Source of the DNA: CAIXSC01 sp046349915
GTDB taxonomy: Bacteria; Planctomycetota; Planctomycetia; Pirellulales; Pirellulaceae
Direction: 5' to 3'
Length of the DNA stretch: 64,000 nucleotides
NCBI GenBank assembly: GCA_046349915.1
Contig: JAXMBL010000007.1
Location: 310,001 to 374,000 of the forward strand
In this document: piece by piece, positions 18,265 to 26,661 of the stretch
How the letters are laid out: every line of letters starts with the position of its first letter
How positions within the stretch are numbered: the first letter of the stretch is position 1
Program-made: the position numbers and the translations under genes
Notes under the pieces: model-generated
What the model was told of the DNA's origin: nothing
The model's database searches: none
What the model saw: the letters and a program-made list of their open reading frames with translations, nothing else

Positions 18265-19554
18265 CTATTCGAATCGCAACAAGGCGTAGTTCTTCTTGCC
18301 GCGACGCAGCACAATCACCGACTCGCTGGCTAGATCACGCGGAGTCAACGCATACTGTAAGTCGGAGATGCAGCGATTATTCACATAAGCGCCCGATTGC
18401 TCGATCGTTCGACGGGCCTCGCCGCGAGACTTTACCAATCCGGTCTCGCAGAAGGCGTCGATAAGTCCCAGGCCCGCCGCCAAGCGGTCTCGCGTCGCCT
18501 GGTGACTCGGAACATCCGCGAAGATCTCGCCCAGTTGAGCGTCATTCAACTCCGAGATCTCGGCGCCAAAGAAGATCTCGGTCGCGCGTCGAGCCGCGGC
18601 CAACCCTGCGTCGCCATGCACCAGTTGCGTTAACGACTCGGCCAGTCGCTTTTGGCTCGCCCGCGCATGGGGCTCCGTCTCGCGGGACTTGTCGAGCGAC
18701 TCGATTTCCTCGCGGCTCAACTCGGTCAAGAAACGCAAGCACATGCCGGCGTCCGAGTCGGCCACGTTGATCCAGTATTGGTAGAACGCATAGGGACTGG
18801 TGCGTTCTTTCGCAAGCCAGATGGCGCCTTTTTCGGTCTTGCCCATCTTCGAGCCATCGGACTTCAACAACAATGGGCATGTCAGACCGAACAACTGAGC
18901 GCCAAACATGCGGCGCCCCAGGTCGATGCCCGCGGTGATGTTGCCCCACTGGTCGCTGCCACCGATCTGCAGCTCGCACCCGTATTCGCGGTGGAGCTTT
19001 ACGAAATCGTAGGCCTGCAACAGCATATAGCTGAATTCGGTGTAGCTGATTCCCGCGTCGTCGCGTTCGATGCGATTCTTGACCGAGTCCTTCGCCAGCA
19101 TCACGTTGACGGGGAAGTGCTTGCCGACATCGCGCAAGAACTCCAGGTAGCTGAAGCCACTCATCCAGTCAAAATTATTGACCAGTCGTGCCGGGGCATC
19201 GCCCGTATCAAAGTTCAAGAAATGACTAATCTGTTTCTGCAGGCCCGCGACGTTCGCGCGGAGCGCATCGAGCGACAAGAGGTTTCGCTCTTCGCTCTTC
19301 CCGCTCGGGTCGCCAATCATGCCGGTCGCGCCGCCAACCAGGGCGATGGGGCGATGGCCGGCAGCCTGAAAACGACGCAGAGTCATGAGGGGGAGCAAGC
19401 TGCCCACGTGCAAGCTGTCGGCGGTCGGGTCAAAACCGGCGTAAAGAGTGCGACTGGCCGCGGCAAGCCACTTACCCAGTCCTGCTTCGTCCGTGCTCTG
19501 ATGAATCAAGCCACGCCAACTCAACTCGGCGACAATGTCGCTCGCGACAGCCAT
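18265..19554 (-). CDS. tyrS: Tyrosyl-tRNA synthetase
   Basis: A 429-residue class I aminoacyl-tRNA synthetase charging tRNA-Tyr. The HIGH signature appears as HVGS (in DSLHVGSLLPLMTLRRF) and KMSKS as KMGKT (SDGSKMGKTEKGAIW). The tyrosine-binding motif region QIGGSDQWGNITAGIDL is intact. The C-terminal S4 RNA-binding domain (KSRGEARRTIEQSGAYVNN) is present. Length agrees with bacterial TyrS of the S4-containing type. It starts 6 bp after the DUF1877 gene ends, so the two are probably one transcript. Confidence 0.97.
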   Translation of the reverse strand: MAVASDIVAELSWRGLIHQSTDEAGLGKWLAAASRTLYAGFDPTADSLHVGSLLPLMTLRRFQAAGHRPIALVGGATGMIGDPSGKSEERNLLSLDALRANVAGLQKQISHFLNFDTGDAPARLVNNFDWMSGFSYLEFLRDVGKHFPVNVMLAKDSVKNRIERDDAGISYTEFSYMLLQAYDFVKLHREYGCELQIGGSDQWGNITAGIDLGRRMFGAQLFGLTCPLLLKSDGSKMGKTEKGAIWLAKERTSPYAFYQYWINVADSDAGMCLRFLTELSREEIESLDKSRETEPHARASQKRLAESLTQLVHGDAGLAAARRATEIFFGAEISELNDAQLGEIFADVPSHQATRDRLAAGLGLIDAFCETGLVKSRGEARRTIEQSGAYVNNRCISDLQYALTPRDLASESVIVLRRGKKNYALLRFE

Positions 19555-19560
19555 GCAAGA

Positions 19561-20067
19561 TCAACCTTTCCGATTCGCGAAAAACAGAACCGCGCTGAGA
19601 TCCTCGGATGCGAACTCGTAAAAGGTTCGCACCTGCTGAAACACGACCCAAGCCTTTTCCAGGTCTTTTTCGTGCAGGGGCCGTCCATATGTCGCCGCAT
19701 CCAACTCGTAGTACTTCTTCTGCAAGTCTTCGAACTTCACCTCGCCCAATGCCTCGGCGACGTAAGGCGCCATGTCGGGGCGCACGAGCGAGATGATGGC
19801 ATCCTCGCGGTCATATAGAGACCGCCCGCCCAGAAAGCACTGATTCAGCGGTGGATCGCCGGCGTTGGGATCGAGCGTGCCATCCGTGAGGCAACGATGC
19901 AATGTGTCCCAGGTGGCGCCGAGTTCGAGAACTCGGCCACGTTTTCGATAGTCCTGGGATTGGCTCAACTGGCGCACGAAATCTCGGATCTGATCCGGTT
20001 CGCGGAAGCCGAAGAGTTTTTTAGAGTCTTCACGATTCAGCAGAATGTGGAATCCTGGGCCCGACAT
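19561..20067 (-). CDS. DUF1877 (YfbM-like) protein
   Basis: A 168-residue soluble protein resembling the DUF1877/YfbM family: an early RGRVLELGATWDTLHRCLTD segment, then NQCFLGGRSLYDREDAI, and a helical tail DLEKAWVVFQQVRTFYEFAS. Family members are small cytoplasmic proteins of unknown function. It sits 6 bp upstream of tyrS on the same strand; the function of the neighbour gives no clue. Start at 20067 is the first Met of the conserved region (MSGPGFHILLN). Confidence 0.75.
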   Translation of the reverse strand: MSGPGFHILLNREDSKKLFGFREPDQIRDFVRQLSQSQDYRKRGRVLELGATWDTLHRCLTDGTLDPNAGDPPLNQCFLGGRSLYDREDAIISLVRPDMAPYVAEALGEVKFEDLQKKYYELDAATYGRPLHEKDLEKAWVVFQQVRTFYEFASEDLSAVLFFANRKG

Positions 20068-20246
20068 GACTCGACTGCGTCGTTGCTAGAGGAAAAAGTC
20101 GAAACATCGAGGCAAGCGGAACATCCGCCTGCCCTGCTCGCGCTGGACCCAAAGGTCCGCCCACGCTCGCTCAATCTCGTATGCTCACCGCCAACATTTG
20201 TACTATCGCTTCTCTCGGCCGCGCTTAGCGCTCGCCAAACGATCGG

Positions 20247-20987
20247 CTACTTCCACAGATCGTCCTCGGCGAACGGGTGAAGTTGCCCCAGTCCCTTGGG
20301 TTTGGGGAGCGCCTTCAGCAAGTGTGCGGCGAGCCGTAGATCGTCGCGCGTCGTAATCTTGATGTTCATGGGCGAACCTGTCACGATCGCCACCTTGCGC
20401 CCCAGTCGCTCGACCAATTGAGCATCGTCGGTCGCGGGCTCGCGACCGCGCCGAGCGTAAGCGTCGATCAGCAGTTGTCGAGCGAAGACTTGAGGAGTTT
20501 GCGCTTCCCACAAGTCGGCGCGAGCCACGGTCTCTTGAATCGTTTGGTCTTTCGCGACTCGCTTCAAAGTGCTGGTGACTGGCGTCCCCAAAATGGCGGC
20601 GCCAGTCTTCACGGCCGCGGCGAACACTTCATCAATCCAGGTATCGGCGATACAGGGTCGAGCCGCATCGTGGATGGCCACAAAGTCGATGTCCGGTTGC
20701 ACTCGAGCCAACGCGTTGGCTACCGAATCGGTTCGCTCGACGCCTCCTTCCACCACCTCGACCCCCAGCACCGCGATGTTCGCGCCGAATTTGCTGAAGA
20801 ACGCCTCGCGGTCCTCGGGAGAAATCACCAGCAGCACTTGCTTAACGTCGTTGCGACTAAGGAATTTGTCCACCGCATGCAGCCACACGGCTCGATTCTC
20901 GAGCGGCGCAAACGGCTTTTTGTAGTACTGATCGCGAAAGCGGCTGCTTCGCCCGGCAGCCGGCAGGATCACAGCGAACTTGGACAC
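20247..20987 (-). CDS. ispD: 2-C-methyl-D-erythritol 4-phosphate cytidylyltransferase
   Basis: A 246-residue enzyme of the non-mevalonate isoprenoid pathway, transferring CMP to methylerythritol phosphate. The N-terminal CTP-binding loop is FAVILPAAGRSSRF. FVAIHDAARPCI matches the conserved HDAARP motif, GVERTDSVANAL matches GxxRxDSV, and the C-terminus has GSPMNIKITTRDDL (canonical G-x-N-KIT-DL). A short insertion (YYKKPFAPLENRAVWLHAV) replaces the usual pKQy loop. The start is GTG at 20987; no clear ribosome binding site is visible. Confidence 0.93.
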   Translation of the reverse strand: MSKFAVILPAAGRSSRFRDQYYKKPFAPLENRAVWLHAVDKFLSRNDVKQVLLVISPEDREAFFSKFGANIAVLGVEVVEGGVERTDSVANALARVQPDIDFVAIHDAARPCIADTWIDEVFAAAVKTGAAILGTPVTSTLKRVAKDQTIQETVARADLWEAQTPQVFARQLLIDAYARRGREPATDDAQLVERLGRKVAIVTGSPMNIKITTRDDLRLAAHLLKALPKPKGLGQLHPFAEDDLWK

Positions 20988-21061
20988 GGTTCAGTTTCGC
21001 AACTTAGGTAGGGTGAGACGGCCAATAGTTTGGGATAATCTCGCAACTTCGCGCGGTTGCG

Positions 21062-22861
21062 TCAACACGAGGCGTCGTCGTCCAGCCACAGAATCGGCGG
21101 CGGCGGCTCGGCTGTCCAATGGGAATGGCCGCCGTCGGCCAGCCATTCCCCCAACCGGTCGCACTGCTGGCGTTCGGTCAAAGTGGCTCGGCGGCCGCTC
21201 AATTCGCGAGCCAAATCGGCGGCCAGGACTTGTGCCGCCAAGCGTTCAATTTCGGACGTCGAATCCTGTCCGAAGCCACAGGCGACTCGCAGCACGGTGA
21301 GTTTCTGGACTCGCTGCGACAGCTCCACCATTTCACACTGCCCGTCGATTTCCCCTGGGTCAGTCCGACCACGGTCTCGATGTATAAACTCGACGACTTC
21401 CCGTCCAACCGCGGCCATTTCGCGGTCGGCCCAAGCGCTCCACTGGTCGAGGCCGTCGCCCCGCAAATTGGCGTTCCCCTGAGTTTCCACCGAATGGCTG
21501 GCGGAAGGTGCTGACTTGAGGGAAGGGGCGGTCATCGCGGACTTGGCTAAGCCGCGGAACAGGGCGAGGCTGAGGATCTCGCCTTCTCCCTCGTAGACGC
21601 AAGGGGTCAAGTAATCATGCAGGTTGTCCCCCCACAGATGCCCCTTAAGGAACGACCGACCGCCATGCGTCTTCATCATCAGTTCGACAGCGGCCTCCTT
21701 CAACGACTCACTGCCAAACACCTTGGCGATCGTGCACTCTATTTCGCCGCGGTGGCCTGTGTCGAGCAGTCCGCCGCACCACAACGCCAATGCGTCGCAG
21801 CCCACGATTAACGCCGCCAGTCGAGCTAAGCGACGGCGGATCAGGCCTCGCTTCGCCAACGACTCGCCATACGTCTGACGCTGCATCACCCAAGGGACTA
21901 GGCTAGCCAACATGGTCCGCATCTGACCGGCGGCCACAGCGCATACGGCCACTCGCCCACGGTTCAGCCCGTGATAAGCGACGGTCAGGCCGTCTCCGCG
22001 AGGCAGTTGCAGCAGATGGTCGGACGGTACGGGAAAGTCGGTAAATCGCCCGCCTCGGTTAACGCTTCGTCGCAAGGCATGCAGTCCGTATTCCCGTAAC
22101 TCAAAGCCCTGACCCGACTGAGTCGGAAGATCGCAAATCAGTGCGGCCGGGACGCCGTCCAGGCGACAGATCAGTACGATCAAGCGGCCCCAAGCCAGAT
22201 TCGAGATGAATCGCTTCTCGCCCGTCACGCGAAAGCCGCCCTCAACCCGCTCGGCTCGCGTATGGATGGCCGTCAAATCCGAGCCCGTGTGCGGTTCCGT
22301 AAGAGCGAACGCGGTCTGACGCTCGCCGCGGGCCAGGCTAGGAAGCCACCGAGCCTTTTGCGAGTCGGTCCCAAACGCGGTTAGGGCGCCCACGGCGCCG
22401 ATGCATCCATGGACCGATGCCAGGCCGGCCACGGTGGCCGATACATGCGCCATTTGGGACAAGAACGGATAAAATGCGGCTAGCGGCGCCGCCGATCCTC
22501 CAAACTCGCAAGGCGCCCGCAGGCCCCAGTATCCGGCGTCCGCCAAGCTCCGCAGAACTTCGGCCGAGACTTTCTCCGAGCGATCATGCAGAGTGCCCGA
22601 ATCGCGGTGGCCGCGCACCACCTGCAGCGAATTCCGCATGACCAGCCGCCAAGAAGCATCCACGAGGGAAGCCTTCTCCTGTCCGCCGCTCGCCGCACTC
22701 GAACCGGCTGCGTGAATTTCGCCAGCCGTGGACATCCGTTGCGGTCGCCAATCGCTTGTGTCGTTGCTCGCCAGGGGGAAGCCCAGTACGGCTTGAGCGA
22801 CCGGGCTGATCCGAGGGGCCGCTCGACGGCCTGCTTCATTCTCCCAACGGGGTTCACTCAT
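21062..22861 (-). CDS. Acyl-CoA dehydrogenase family protein
   Basis: A 599-residue flavoprotein predicted to oxidise acyl-CoA. The middle domain has TAFALTEPHTGSDLTAIHTR (FAD and substrate region) and GEKRFISNLAWGRLIVLI. The C-terminal domain has KTHGGRSFLKGHLWGDNLHD and CVYEGEGEILSLALFRGLA, in place of the usual YEGTNEI. A C-terminal extension of about 170 residues (from about 430) goes beyond standard 380-residue enzymes, as in the very-long-chain type. The ATG at 22861 overlaps the stop of the upstream AMP ligase by four bases (ATGA), which fixes the start although the frame is open further upstream. The coupling suggests that the ligase supplies its substrate. Confidence 0.88.
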   Translation of the reverse strand: MSEPRWENEAGRRAAPRISPVAQAVLGFPLASNDTSDWRPQRMSTAGEIHAAGSSAASGGQEKASLVDASWRLVMRNSLQVVRGHRDSGTLHDRSEKVSAEVLRSLADAGYWGLRAPCEFGGSAAPLAAFYPFLSQMAHVSATVAGLASVHGCIGAVGALTAFGTDSQKARWLPSLARGERQTAFALTEPHTGSDLTAIHTRAERVEGGFRVTGEKRFISNLAWGRLIVLICRLDGVPAALICDLPTQSGQGFELREYGLHALRRSVNRGGRFTDFPVPSDHLLQLPRGDGLTVAYHGLNRGRVAVCAVAAGQMRTMLASLVPWVMQRQTYGESLAKRGLIRRRLARLAALIVGCDALALWCGGLLDTGHRGEIECTIAKVFGSESLKEAAVELMMKTHGGRSFLKGHLWGDNLHDYLTPCVYEGEGEILSLALFRGLAKSAMTAPSLKSAPSASHSVETQGNANLRGDGLDQWSAWADREMAAVGREVVEFIHRDRGRTDPGEIDGQCEMVELSQRVQKLTVLRVACGFGQDSTSEIERLAAQVLAADLARELSGRRATLTERQQCDRLGEWLADGGHSHWTAEPPPPILWLDDDASC

Positions 22862-24618
22862 GACGGACCTCCCACCGAAACCAAGGGCCAGTCGCTGTGA
22901 GGCCGCTGGGCCAGTCGTTCGTAAAGTCGAGCGAGCGCCTCCGCATGCTGGGTTTGAATCCGCGAGCGACAGATGGTCAGTTTGGGAGTGCATTCCCCCG
23001 CGGAAATCGAGAATGGACGGTCCCAAATCCAGACCACTCGTACTTGCTCGTGAGAAGCAAAGTCGGACATTCCCTGGGCGATTCGACGAGCAAGCTCGTC
23101 CTGCAATGGTTGCGACGCGATAGCTGCTGGAAAGGAGGCGATGTCGAGCGATTGGGCTCGAACCCATGCCATGACCGCCTCGGAATTGAGCACCACAATC
23201 GCCGCGACGCACGGGCGTTCGTCGCCGACCGCCGCGACTTGGGCGATGAAAGGTTCGAGCGCCAGTCGTTGTTCGATGCTTGCTGGAGCGACATTCTTGC
23301 CCGTGGCCAAGACGAGCAGTTCTTTTTTTCGGCCCGTGATCTGCAACAGACCGTTGTTACTCCAACGTCCTAAGTCGCCCGTATGGAGCCAGCCGTCTCG
23401 TAGCACCTCCTGCGTGGATTCTGGGGCGTTAAGGTAGCCCTTCATCACGTGTTTGCCTCGAGTCAGGATTTCACCATCGGCCGCGATGCGAACCTCGACG
23501 CCAGGCAACGGACGACCGACGCAGCCTCGCGCGAAATGCCGCATGGTCGAGGCGGTCACGACAGGCGAGGCTTCGGTCAATCCATAGCCTGGCAAGAGTG
23601 GAACGCCTCGTTCCTGATAAAAATCGAACAGGAGATCGGGTAGCGCCGCGCCTCCGCAGACGCACAGTTCGATTTTGCCGCCCAACGCGGCTCGTAGCGC
23701 CCCTGGAACATCGGCGAAGCCGACATCGATCAGTCGACGGCGAATTCGGTCGAAGAAATGAGGCACGCCGTTGATGAACGTTGGGCCGTAAGAGCGTATT
23801 TCGTCCGCTACTGTTTCGGGACGAGTGGCTAACGCCATCTCCGTGCCAGCCGCCAGCCACACGTAGAGATCACAGGTTCGCGCGTAGATGTGGCTGAGCG
23901 GCAAGAGGCAGAAACGTCGCTCCGTCTCACGCTCGACGAATGCTTGCAGCACGCTGCACGTATTCGACACCAAGTTGCCATGACTGAGGACGACCCCTTT
24001 CGGCTCGCCGACCGTGCCTGATGTGTACAGAATCGTCGCGGGTGAATCCCATGAGATCTTTCGAGTCGCCTGTTCGAGCGCTGCGCGACCCACGGCCCAG
24101 TCGTGCTCGCCTGTTTCGTTGACTCCCTCCTTGGGTGCGACCAGAGTCGTCAGGTCGATCTCGGGGCAGGGGAGTGGAACGGATGCTGTCGGCGGCACGG
24201 AGGCTGCAGGCCCCTGGAGCGTTGCTTGGGCGTCCACGCGAGACGTGAGGACCCACTGAGCGTCACAGTGCCGCAGTTGCTCGGCCGCGCGTCGCCATCC
24301 CAACGCCGTATGGATCGGGACATGAATCGCGCCGAGCCCGAGCAAGGCCAGATCCGCGATGATCCAGGCGTAGCTGTTTTCCGCGAATTGTGCCACGACC
24401 GAGCCCGGGCCGACGCCCAGTCGGGACAAGCGTCCCGCCGCTCGGATCACGTCGTCGGCTAGCTCGCGCCAGCCGCGTACCTGCCACGAGCCGCCTGGCA
24501 GACTAGTCCACAAGGCGCCACGGTCGGGTTCTGTTTCGACGCGACGCAACAATCGCGTCATCCACAGTGCATCGTCCTGCATCCAATCGCGCATGGCAGT
24601 CGAGGAAAAAGGGATCAC
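22858..24618 (-). CDS. AMP-dependent acyl-CoA synthetase/ligase
   Basis: A 586-residue adenylate-forming enzyme, probably a fatty-acyl-CoA ligase. The phosphate loop ILYTSGTVGEPKGVVLSHGN is canonical. PGYGLTEASPVVTAS (A5) and DGWLHTGDLGRWSNNGLLQI (A7) follow, and GRKKELLVLATGKNVAP is the A8 hinge of long-chain-type ligases. The start is GTG at 24618, overlapping the inositol-phosphatase stop by four bases (GTGA). It is followed by an acyl-CoA dehydrogenase with another four-base overlap, so the three genes appear translationally coupled. Substrate chain length cannot be read. Confidence 0.9.
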   Translation of the reverse strand: MIPFSSTAMRDWMQDDALWMTRLLRRVETEPDRGALWTSLPGGSWQVRGWRELADDVIRAAGRLSRLGVGPGSVVAQFAENSYAWIIADLALLGLGAIHVPIHTALGWRRAAEQLRHCDAQWVLTSRVDAQATLQGPAASVPPTASVPLPCPEIDLTTLVAPKEGVNETGEHDWAVGRAALEQATRKISWDSPATILYTSGTVGEPKGVVLSHGNLVSNTCSVLQAFVERETERRFCLLPLSHIYARTCDLYVWLAAGTEMALATRPETVADEIRSYGPTFINGVPHFFDRIRRRLIDVGFADVPGALRAALGGKIELCVCGGAALPDLLFDFYQERGVPLLPGYGLTEASPVVTASTMRHFARGCVGRPLPGVEVRIAADGEILTRGKHVMKGYLNAPESTQEVLRDGWLHTGDLGRWSNNGLLQITGRKKELLVLATGKNVAPASIEQRLALEPFIAQVAAVGDERPCVAAIVVLNSEAVMAWVRAQSLDIASFPAAIASQPLQDELARRIAQGMSDFASHEQVRVVWIWDRPFSISAGECTPKLTICRSRIQTQHAEALARLYERLAQRPHSDWPLVSVGGPS

Positions 24619-25409
24619 TTGCGGGGCAAGCGATCACGAACGATAGGCAAGAGAGCGTCATGAAGAAGCCCATTGGACGCGAGCACGCTCGACTTTTCCA
24701 ACGGAAGTTCACGCCCTTCGCAGGTCGTGACTCGTCCGCCTGCTTCTTCCACAAACAGGCGCCCCGCGGCAAAATCCCACGGCGCCAACTCGAACTCAAA
24801 GAAGCCATCGAAGCGACCTAAGCCGCACCAGCACAGGTCCAGCGAGGCGGCGCCAAACCGGCGGACGCCGTGGATTTGCTGGCGAAACAAATCGCCGATG
24901 GCGTCGAGCGTGGCCTGCATGATCTTGTCGCGATCATAGAAGAAGCCGACGCCCAACAAGGCTTGATCGAGTTTGGCGGCCTTCGAAACTTGCACGGCTC
25001 GGCCATCATGGAATGCTCCGCAGCCGCGACGAGCCACGAACCACTCGTCCAGCAACGGTTGATACACCACGCCGCACTCGGCCCGGCCAGCTCGATAGTA
25101 CGCCACCGATACCGCGAACTGCGGAATGCCGTGAGCAAAGTTGTTGGTCCCATCCAAGGGATCAACGATCCAGAGATGTTCCGCGTCGACGGAGTCGCGA
25201 TGAGTTTCCTCGGCGAGAATCGCATGGCCGGGAAATTCCCGGCGAATCACCTCGATAATAGTACGTTCCGCCTCCAAATCCGCGTCGGAGACTAGATTGA
25301 ACGATTGCTTGCCGCGCATCACCACGCCGTCGCGATAGTAGCGCGCAACCACGTCGCCGCCCGCACGGGCAGCCTGCTGGGCGACGATCAATTCTGGTGT
25401 CGTGGACAT
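24615..25409 (-). CDS. Inositol monophosphatase-family phosphatase
   Basis: A 264-residue Mg2+-dependent phosphatase. The metal-binding motifs are HAILAEETH (Glu), LWIVDPLDGTNNFAHGIPQF (the IVDPLDGT motif) and FELAPWDFAAGRLFVEEAGG (WD-AAG). Length and motif order fit IMPase/SuhB; substrates may be inositol phosphate, histidinol phosphate or related sugars. It lies 18 bp downstream of sucB and overlaps the next gene by 4 nt. Context links it to the downstream lipid genes more by coupling than by obvious chemistry. Confidence 0.9.
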   Translation of the reverse strand: MSTTPELIVAQQAARAGGDVVARYYRDGVVMRGKQSFNLVSDADLEAERTIIEVIRREFPGHAILAEETHRDSVDAEHLWIVDPLDGTNNFAHGIPQFAVSVAYYRAGRAECGVVYQPLLDEWFVARRGCGAFHDGRAVQVSKAAKLDQALLGVGFFYDRDKIMQATLDAIGDLFRQQIHGVRRFGAASLDLCWCGLGRFDGFFEFELAPWDFAAGRLFVEEAGGRVTTCEGRELPLEKSSVLASNGLLHDALLPIVRDRLPRK

Positions 25410-25427
25410 CGATCCCGCGCCAATCGC

Positions 25428-26642
25428 TTAGACTTCCATCAGCATGCGGGACGGTTCCTCGATCACGTCCTTGACTCGCTTCAAGAAGCCAACCGCCTCG
25501 CGACCGTCGACGATGCGATGATCGTACGTCAGCGCGATGTACATCATGGGGCGAATCACGACTTGCCCGCCGCGAGCGACCGGGCGTTCTTGAATCGAGT
25601 GCATTCCCAAGATGCCGCTTTGCGGAGGATTGACGATCGGGGTCGACAACAGCGAGCCATAAACTCCGCCGTTGCTAATCGTGAACGTCCCCCCCATCAA
25701 CTCTTCGGGAGCGATCTTGTTCTCTTGAGCTCGACGGCCAAAGTCCGCGATCGCACTCTCGATTTGCGAAAAGCTCATCAGCTCCGCGCGGCGCAGGATC
25801 GGGACGACCAAGCCCTTGCCGCCGCCAATCGCGATGCCGATATCGTAATAGTTGCGGTACACGATCTCGCGATCGTTGCGAATCTCCGCATTCAACTCGG
25901 GGCACTTCTTCAACCCGTCGACGACCGCCTTGACGAAGAACGACATGAAGCCGAGCTTCACCCCATATTGTTGCTGGAAGGCGTCGCGGAAGTCGGCTCG
26001 CAATTGCATGACGGCCGACATGTCGACTTCATTGAAGGTGGTGAGCAGAGCTGCTGTTTGCTGAGCGGAAACGAGTCGTTCGGCGATGCGACGCCGAATC
26101 AGGCTCATCGGCACCACTTCTTCCAACTCGCCAATCACGGCTCGAGTCACTTCCGCGGTGCGCGGGGCGAGTCGCTGATCGGCTCGAGTCTCGACGATAG
26201 CAGGCACCGTCTTCTCCGCCGCGGGCTTGGCGGCTTCCGCCTTGCTGACTTCGGGCTTGGCGGCGGCAGGCGGCGTCGCGGCTGGCTCGACCGGCTTGGG
26301 AGCTGGCGGCGCAGCGACGGGCGCGGCCGCGACTGGGGCCGCTGCGGGAGTCGGGGCTGACGCGGACGCCGGTGGAGCGGCCGCGGGCACGCTCGTTGTC
26401 GCGCCAGCTTCCTCCACCAAGGCAATCACGTCGCCGACCGCGACCAACTCGCCACTCCCCTTGAGAATCTGCCCCATTACGCCCGCTACTGGCGAGGGGA
26501 GATCAACCGACGCTTTGTCGGTCTCGATCTCGACGATGTTCTCGTCGCGCGCGACTTTCTCGCCGGGCTTCTTCAGCCACTTCCCGATCTGAACTTCCTT
26601 AATCGATTCCCCAACCGCGGGGACGCGAATTTCAATCGCCAT
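25428..26642 (-). CDS. sucB: 2-oxoglutarate dehydrogenase E2, dihydrolipoyl succinyltransferase
   Basis: A 404-residue E2 subunit. The N-terminal lipoyl domain has VEIETDKASVDLPSPVAG with the lipoylated Lys. An Ala/Pro-rich linker of roughly 85 residues follows (about 80-165). The catalytic domain begins at VVPMSLIRRRIAERLV and ends with ALTYDHRIVDGREAVGFLK, containing the active-site His and Asp. Between linker and catalytic domain I find no peripheral subunit-binding domain (the usual SPAxRxLAxE...GTG--GR-T-xDV block); the chain passes directly from Ala-rich sequence through RLAPRTAEVTRAVIGELE into the catalytic core. It lies 19 bp downstream of sucA. How E3 is recruited is therefore unclear. 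Confidence 0.95.
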   Translation of the reverse strand: MAIEIRVPAVGESIKEVQIGKWLKKPGEKVARDENIVEIETDKASVDLPSPVAGVMGQILKGSGELVAVGDVIALVEEAGATTSVPAAAPPASASAPTPAAAPVAAAPVAAPPAPKPVEPAATPPAAAKPEVSKAEAAKPAAEKTVPAIVETRADQRLAPRTAEVTRAVIGELEEVVPMSLIRRRIAERLVSAQQTAALLTTFNEVDMSAVMQLRADFRDAFQQQYGVKLGFMSFFVKAVVDGLKKCPELNAEIRNDREIVYRNYYDIGIAIGGGKGLVVPILRRAELMSFSQIESAIADFGRRAQENKIAPEELMGGTFTISNGGVYGSLLSTPIVNPPQSGILGMHSIQERPVARGGQVVIRPMMYIALTYDHRIVDGREAVGFLKRVKDVIEEPSRMLMEV

Positions 26643-26661
26643 GGATCCAGGGTCCTTTCAC

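Noticed and set aside
18652..19818. 388-codon open frame antisense to tyrS
   Set aside because: tyrS motifs on the other strand are unambiguous, and the antisense frame crosses into the next gene without a plausible domain.
22862..23212. Longer N-terminus of the acyl-CoA dehydrogenase
   Set aside because: It would overlap about 350 bp of the AMP ligase gene; the ATGA overlap at 22858-22861 gives a natural start.
25305..26360. 351-codon open frame antisense to sucB
   Set aside because: sucB is certain; the antisense product is His/Arg-rich and low complexity, typical of a shadow frame.
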